Part shown: positions 6,096-8,906 of the stretch, piece by piece
How the letters are laid out: every line of letters begins with the position of its first letter
Position numbering within the stretch: the first letter of the stretch is position 1
Assembly (NCBI GenBank): GCA_002684375.1
Contig: NYVC01000061.1
Span: forward strand, 30,629-39,534
Source of the DNA: Marinovum sp.
GTDB taxonomy: Bacteria > Pseudomonadota > Alphaproteobacteria > Rhodobacterales > Rhodobacteraceae
Length of the DNA stretch: 8,906 bases
Direction of reading: 5' to 3'
Translations under genes and position numbers: made by a program
Notes under the pieces: model-generated
The model's input: the letters and a program-made list of their open reading frames with translations, nothing else
Told to the model about the DNA's origin: nothing
Databases searched by the model: none

Positions 6096-7391
6096 ATGGC
6101 CGAAGCAACGAAACATGCGACACTTACCGTAAACGGGACTTCTTACGATCTGCCGGTAATGTCCCCCTCTGCAGGGCCTGACGTCATTGATATTCGCAAG
6201 CTGTACGCTCAGGCACAGATGTTCACCTATGATCCTGGCTTTACGTCGACGGCATCCTGTGACAGCCATATTACCTTTATTGACGGCGATAAGGGGGAAT
6301 TGCAGCACCGCGGATATCCAATTGACCAGTTGGCTGGCAAGTCGCATTTTCTCGAAGTCTGTTATCTGTTGCTGTATGGTGAACTACCCGGAGCAACCGC
6401 ATTGGAAGAATTTGAGACCATTGTGACCCGCCACACGATGATTCACGAACAGATGATGTATTTTTTTCGCGGGTTCCGACGCGATGCACACCCGATGGCC
6501 GTTATGACCGGTGTTGTTGGCGCAATGTCGGCGTTTTATCATGACAGCACCGATATCACCGATGAGCATCAACGCGAGGTTGCCTCGTTCCGGCTGATTG
6601 CCAAAATGCCAACCATAGCGGCGATGGCCTATAAGTTTACTGTCGGGCAACCTTTTGTCTATCCTCGCAATGACCTGGATTATGCCTCGAATTTTTTACG
6701 CATGTGCTTTGCGGTGCCCGCAGAAGATTACGTCGTCAACCCCATCTTGTCACGGGCTATGGACCGGATCTTTACGCTGCACGCCGACCATGAACAGAAC
6801 GCCTCGACATCAACTGTGCGGCTTGCGTCATCTTCGGGGGCCAACCCGTTTGCCTGTATCGCGGCGGGCATTGCCTGTCTGTGGGGACCGGCGCATGGTG
6901 GGGCCAACCAGGCCTGTCTGGAAATGCTGCGCGAGATCGGCTCGGTTGACCGTATTCCCGAGTTTATTGCCAGAGCAAAAGACAAAAATGATCCGTTCCG
7001 ACTGATGGGTTTTGGTCACCGGGTGTATAAAAATACGGACCCGCGGGCGACTGTATTAAAGCAATCCGCCGACGAAGTTCTGGAACTGTTAGGTGTAGAA
7101 GATAACCCGCTTTTGCAAATTGCCAAAGAACTAGAACGGGTTGCGCTGAGCGATCCATACTTTATCGAAAAGAAACTCTTTCCAAACGTCGATTTCTATT
7201 CGGGTATCATCCTCGAGGCGATGGGGTTTCCAACCTCGATGTTCACACCAATTTTTGCGGTCTCGCGTACGGTTGGCTGGATATCGCAGTGGAAGGAAAT
7301 GATCACGGATCCACAGATGAAAATTGGCCGCCCTCGCCAGCTATATCTCGGGGAAACAGCCCGCGATTATGTTGATATTGAAAACCGCTGA
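6096..7391 (+). CDS. gltA: Citrate synthase, type II
   Basis: Condenses acetyl-CoA and oxaloacetate to citrate, the entry step of the TCA cycle. From the ATG at 6096 the protein is 431 aa ([14 protein letters not shown]), the usual length of the hexameric, GltA-type proteobacterial enzymes. Catalytic residues are visible: His267 in [16 protein letters not shown], His308 in [15 protein letters not shown], and Asp366 in [31 protein letters not shown] (228-242) and [16 protein letters not shown] (387-402) are further signatures. The N-terminal beta-rich part ([12 protein letters not shown]) and [17 protein letters not shown] are typical of this type. It is 56 bp downstream of gltX on the same strand and may be co-transcribed or use a promoter in the gltX end. 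The pairing of gltX and gltA is common in Rhodobacterales. Confidence 0.97.
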   Translation: MAEATKHATLTVNGTSYDLPVMSPSAGPDVIDIRKLYAQAQMFTYDPGFTSTASCDSHITFIDGDKGELQHRGYPIDQLAGKSHFLEVCYLLLYGELPGATALEEFETIVTRHTMIHEQMMYFFRGFRRDAHPMAVMTGVVGAMSAFYHDSTDITDEHQREVASFRLIAKMPTIAAMAYKFTVGQPFVYPRNDLDYASNFLRMCFAVPAEDYVVNPILSRAMDRIFTLHADHEQNASTSTVRLASSSGANPFACIAAGIACLWGPAHGGANQACLEMLREIGSVDRIPEFIARAKDKNDPFRLMGFGHRVYKNTDPRATVLKQSADEVLELLGVEDNPLLQIAKELERVALSDPYFIEKKLFPNVDFYSGIILEAMGFPTSMFTPIFAVSRTVGWISQWKEMITDPQMKIGRPRQLYLGETARDYVDIENR

Positions 7392-7535
7392 ACCGTTGGG
7401 GGTTAATCGGTCGGGCGAGGCGTGTTCTCACGGGGGCATTTGTGCACGGGCCGATTACAAAAATGGTCCGGCACACATCTGGTTTTGGACTGAGCAGGCT
7501 CCTCCAACCCGAAAATTACGGGTCCAAATCGGCAA
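7392..7535. other. Spacer between convergent gltA and the paaG-like gene, with small inverted repeats
   Basis: This 144-bp spacer has no credible gene. TAATCGGTC (7404-7412) pairs with GGCCGATTA (7449-7457; one G-U pair). Inside that, CGTG-TTCT-CACG (7421-7432) forms a small hairpin. ACCCG (7507-7511) pairs with CGGGT (7519-7523). On the minus strand a weak GTCC...GGAC stem (7490-7466) is followed by CATTTTTG, which could be a poor terminator for the paaG-like gene. None is a clear rho-independent terminator for gltA. Confidence 0.4.
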
Positions 7536-8312
7536 TTACCGACCTTCAAACACCGCAGGGCGTTTTTCCAGAAATGCCAGCACACCCTCTTTGAAATCGC
7601 GGGTTTTGCCGCAATCGCCCTGAAGCTTTGCCTCCAGCATTAATTGCTGTTCATACGTATTGTGCAAACTGTGGCGCAACGCGGTTTTAGTGTGGGTATA
7701 GGCAACTGAGGGCCCGGTTGCCAAATGTTTGGCGCGGCGTTTCCACAGGGCGTCGAACCCGTCAGGGGCAGCGACTTCCCATATCATCCCCCAGGCCTCG
7801 GCTTGCTGGGCGCTGATTTTCTCGGCAAAAAGCGCGGCCCCCATGGCTTTGGCCATGCCCATGCGACGGGGCAGCGTGTGGGTGCCGCCGGCATCAGGCA
7901 TCAAGCCAATACGGGTGAAAGCCTGCGCAAAATAAGCATCATCGGCGGCAATCACCACATCGGCGGCCAAGGCGAGATTGGCGCCTGCACCGGCAGCCGG
8001 ACCGTTCACCGCGCTGATGGTGGGAATAGGGCTATCGGTAATGGCCTGCAACATCGGATTATATTGGTCACGCAAACTACGTTCGAGATCTATTTTCCCC
8101 ACGACCCCGCGATCGTTCAGATCCTGACCGCTGCAAAACGCCGGGCCTGCGCCGGTCATCACCAAAACCCGTGCGACCTCAATGCTGTGGCGTAGCGCAT
8201 GCAAAATTTCTGCCCGCATTTGGGCGTTTAGCGCGTTCATTACCGCCGGACGGTTAAGCGTCAATACCGCAATATTATCTTTTATATCTAAATCAATGGT
8301 TTCATATATCAT
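7536..8312 (-). CDS. paaG: Crotonase-family enzyme, PaaG-type (epoxyphenylacetyl-CoA / enoyl-CoA isomerase)
   Basis: A 258-aa enoyl-CoA hydratase/isomerase fold protein. FCSGQDLNDR (59-68) gives the first oxyanion-hole region and VNGPAAGAGANLALAADVV (102-120) the second. FAQAFTRIGLMPDAGGTHTLPRRMG (128-152) and the C-terminal FKEGVLAFLEKRPAVFEGR are the PaaG pattern. The two catalytic glutamates of true enoyl-CoA hydratases align with Asn112 and Phe132, so ordinary hydration is unlikely. Asp140 matches the single acidic residue used by PaaG and related isomerases. In phenylacetate breakdown PaaG converts the ring epoxide to an oxepin-CoA; it also isomerises beta,gamma-enoyl-CoA. No other paa gene is nearby, so a beta-oxidation isomerase role is equally possible. 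The ATG at 8312 is preceded by only a weak GGAT. It follows ccmH on the same strand with a 75-bp gap. Confidence 0.82.
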   Translation of the reverse strand: MIYETIDLDIKDNIAVLTLNRPAVMNALNAQMRAEILHALRHSIEVARVLVMTGAGPAFCSGQDLNDRGVVGKIDLERSLRDQYNPMLQAITDSPIPTISAVNGPAAGAGANLALAADVVIAADDAYFAQAFTRIGLMPDAGGTHTLPRRMGMAKAMGAALFAEKISAQQAEAWGMIWEVAAPDGFDALWKRRAKHLATGPSVAYTHTKTALRHSLHNTYEQQLMLEAKLQGDCGKTRDFKEGVLAFLEKRPAVFEGR

Positions 8313-8387
8313 CGTAGATCCATCACTCTTTTACAGCTGTGCGTCCTGCAGGGTAAACCTAGCAAACAAGACCTCTAAATCCCAGAG

Positions 8388-8825
8388 TCAATTGTTCAGA
8401 ATTTTTTTCAGGGCTTTGGTTTCTTCTGCGCTCAGCGCGGTGGCATCCGTTCGACGCTCTTTTGCTCTGCGACGGGAAAACGACACGACCACCCCAGCGG
8501 CAAACAGCAGCGTAAGCGGCCCACTGGCCCAAAGTAGCCAATTTGCCCCGGTAATGTCAGGCTTCAACAAGACATACTCGCCATAGCGCGTGACGACAAA
8601 CTCCATTACTTGCGCATCACTGTCCCCGGCTTCTAAGCGCTCACGCACCAACAGGCGCAAATCGCGGGCCAAACCTGCGTTACTTTCATCGATACTTTCG
8701 TTGCGACACACCAGACAGCGTAAGTGTTGTGACAAATTGCGGGCGCGTTGCTCAAGGGCTGGATCCGACAGCACCTCGTCCGGCTCGACCGCAAAGACTG
8801 GCGCGCAAAACCACACCAAAACCAA
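8388..8825 (-). CDS. ccmH: Cytochrome c maturation protein CcmH (CycL), 5' end missing
   Basis: CcmH is a membrane-anchored periplasmic thiol-disulfide protein that handles apocytochrome c cysteines with CcmF and CcmG before haem attachment. The hallmark LRCLVCRNESIDESNA carries Cys37 and Cys40 (numbered from the open frame's TTG at 8825). GLARDLRLLVRERL, GDSDAQVMEFVVTRYGEYVLLKP and GANWLLWASGPL follow. One transmembrane helix lies at about 93-116 and a short charged tail ends at NN. The N-terminus (VLVWFCAPVFAVEPDEVL) is the hydrophobic end of a signal peptide but lacks the positively charged start. The sequence beyond about 8827 is an inverted copy of the gene itself, so the true start is not in the window and the TTG at 8825 is only an artefact of the open frame. 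ccmF would be expected upstream. Confidence 0.9.
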   Translation of the reverse strand: MVLVWFCAPVFAVEPDEVLSDPALEQRARNLSQHLRCLVCRNESIDESNAGLARDLRLLVRERLEAGDSDAQVMEFVVTRYGEYVLLKPDITGANWLLWASGPLTLLFAAGVVVSFSRRRAKERRTDATALSAEETKALKKILNN

Positions 8826-8906
8826 GGCGCAGGTTTGGCCCGCGATTTGCGCCTGTTGGTGCGTGAGCGCTTAGAAGCCGGGGACAGTGATGCGCAAGTA
8901 ATGGAG
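8601..8906. repeat. Perfect inverted repeat, 79-bp arms (8601-8679 and 8828-8906), reaching the window end
   Basis: Bases 8828-8906 are the exact reverse complement of 8601-8679. The right arm, read on the plus strand, encodes GLARDLRLLVRERLEAGDSD, the same stretch that ccmH encodes on the minus strand. Identity is complete over the visible length, and the repeat continues to the last base. The arms are separated by 148 bp. The break falls at 8827/8828, inside the signal peptide of ccmH. Exact identity inside a core gene, located at a sequence end, points to an amplification or assembly chimera rather than a genomic element. Confidence 0.93.

Noticed and set aside
5640..6347. Open frame of 235 codons on the minus strand across the end of gltX and start of gltA
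   Set aside because: It is antisense to two certain genes, has no recognisable domain and shows low-complexity composition typical of a shadow frame.
7507..7523. ACCCG-N7-CGGGT hairpin as an intrinsic terminator
   Set aside because: Only five base pairs and no T run on either strand.
7725..8195. Open frame of 156 codons on the plus strand, antisense to the paaG-like gene
   Set aside because: Rich in Gly, His and Arg without any motif; it mirrors the codon pattern of the real gene on the other strand.
8590..8874. Plus-strand open frame of 94 codons at the right end
   Set aside because: It is antisense to ccmH and its end reads into the inverted copy; no protein family is recognisable.

Overview
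The window reads as a chromosomal core segment of an alphaproteobacterium, most likely a Rhodobacterales (Roseobacter/Rhodobacter-type) organism. The evidence is the gene set and order (moeA, lexA, comEC, gltX, gltA, a paaG-like gene, ccmH), an alphaproteobacterial SOS box (GAAC-N7-GAAC) in the lexA promoter, and a perfect CtrA-type box (TTAA-N7-TTAA) between comEC and gltX. No taxonomic marker such as rRNA is present, so this assignment is inference.

Layout from left to right. Positions 3-509 (+) hold the C-terminal part of a DUF4357 protein, probably the tail of a GIY-YIG nuclease. It is AT-rich and overlaps the start of moeA (506-1678, +, molybdenum cofactor synthesis) by ATGA. A short promoter region with an SOS box precedes lexA (1769-2467, +). 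Convergent to lexA, and overlapping its 3' end by 44 bp, is comEC (- strand, 4540 to 2424), the DNA-uptake channel. Its reading frame is broken at a run of ten C, giving an N-terminal ORF (3140-4540) and a C-terminal ORF (2424-3143). gltX (4624-6039, +, glutamyl-tRNA synthetase) diverges from comEC. A hairpin-forming leader follows, then gltA (6096-7391, +, citrate synthase). A 144-bp spacer with several small inverted repeats separates gltA from two - strand genes: a PaaG-type crotonase-family isomerase (7536-8312) and ccmH (8388-8825, cytochrome c maturation), which lacks its true 5' end.

How the genes relate. Most are housekeeping genes for cofactor synthesis, SOS control, tRNA charging, the TCA cycle and cytochrome c maturation. 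comEC, with a CtrA-type site in its upstream region, links to the known CtrA control of competence and gene-transfer-agent uptake in Rhodobacterales. lexA next door carries its own SOS operator.

Two features bear on data quality. The last 79 bases (8828-8906) are an exact reverse complement of 8601-8679, inside ccmH, and run to the end of the window. This looks like a contig-end chimera, as produced by whole-genome amplification or misassembly. The C10 frameshift in comEC may be a real phase-variable or decayed site, or a homopolymer sequencing error. I see no CRISPR array, tRNA, rRNA, insertion sequence or novel multi-gene system. The most interesting signals are regulatory sites and sequence irregularities.
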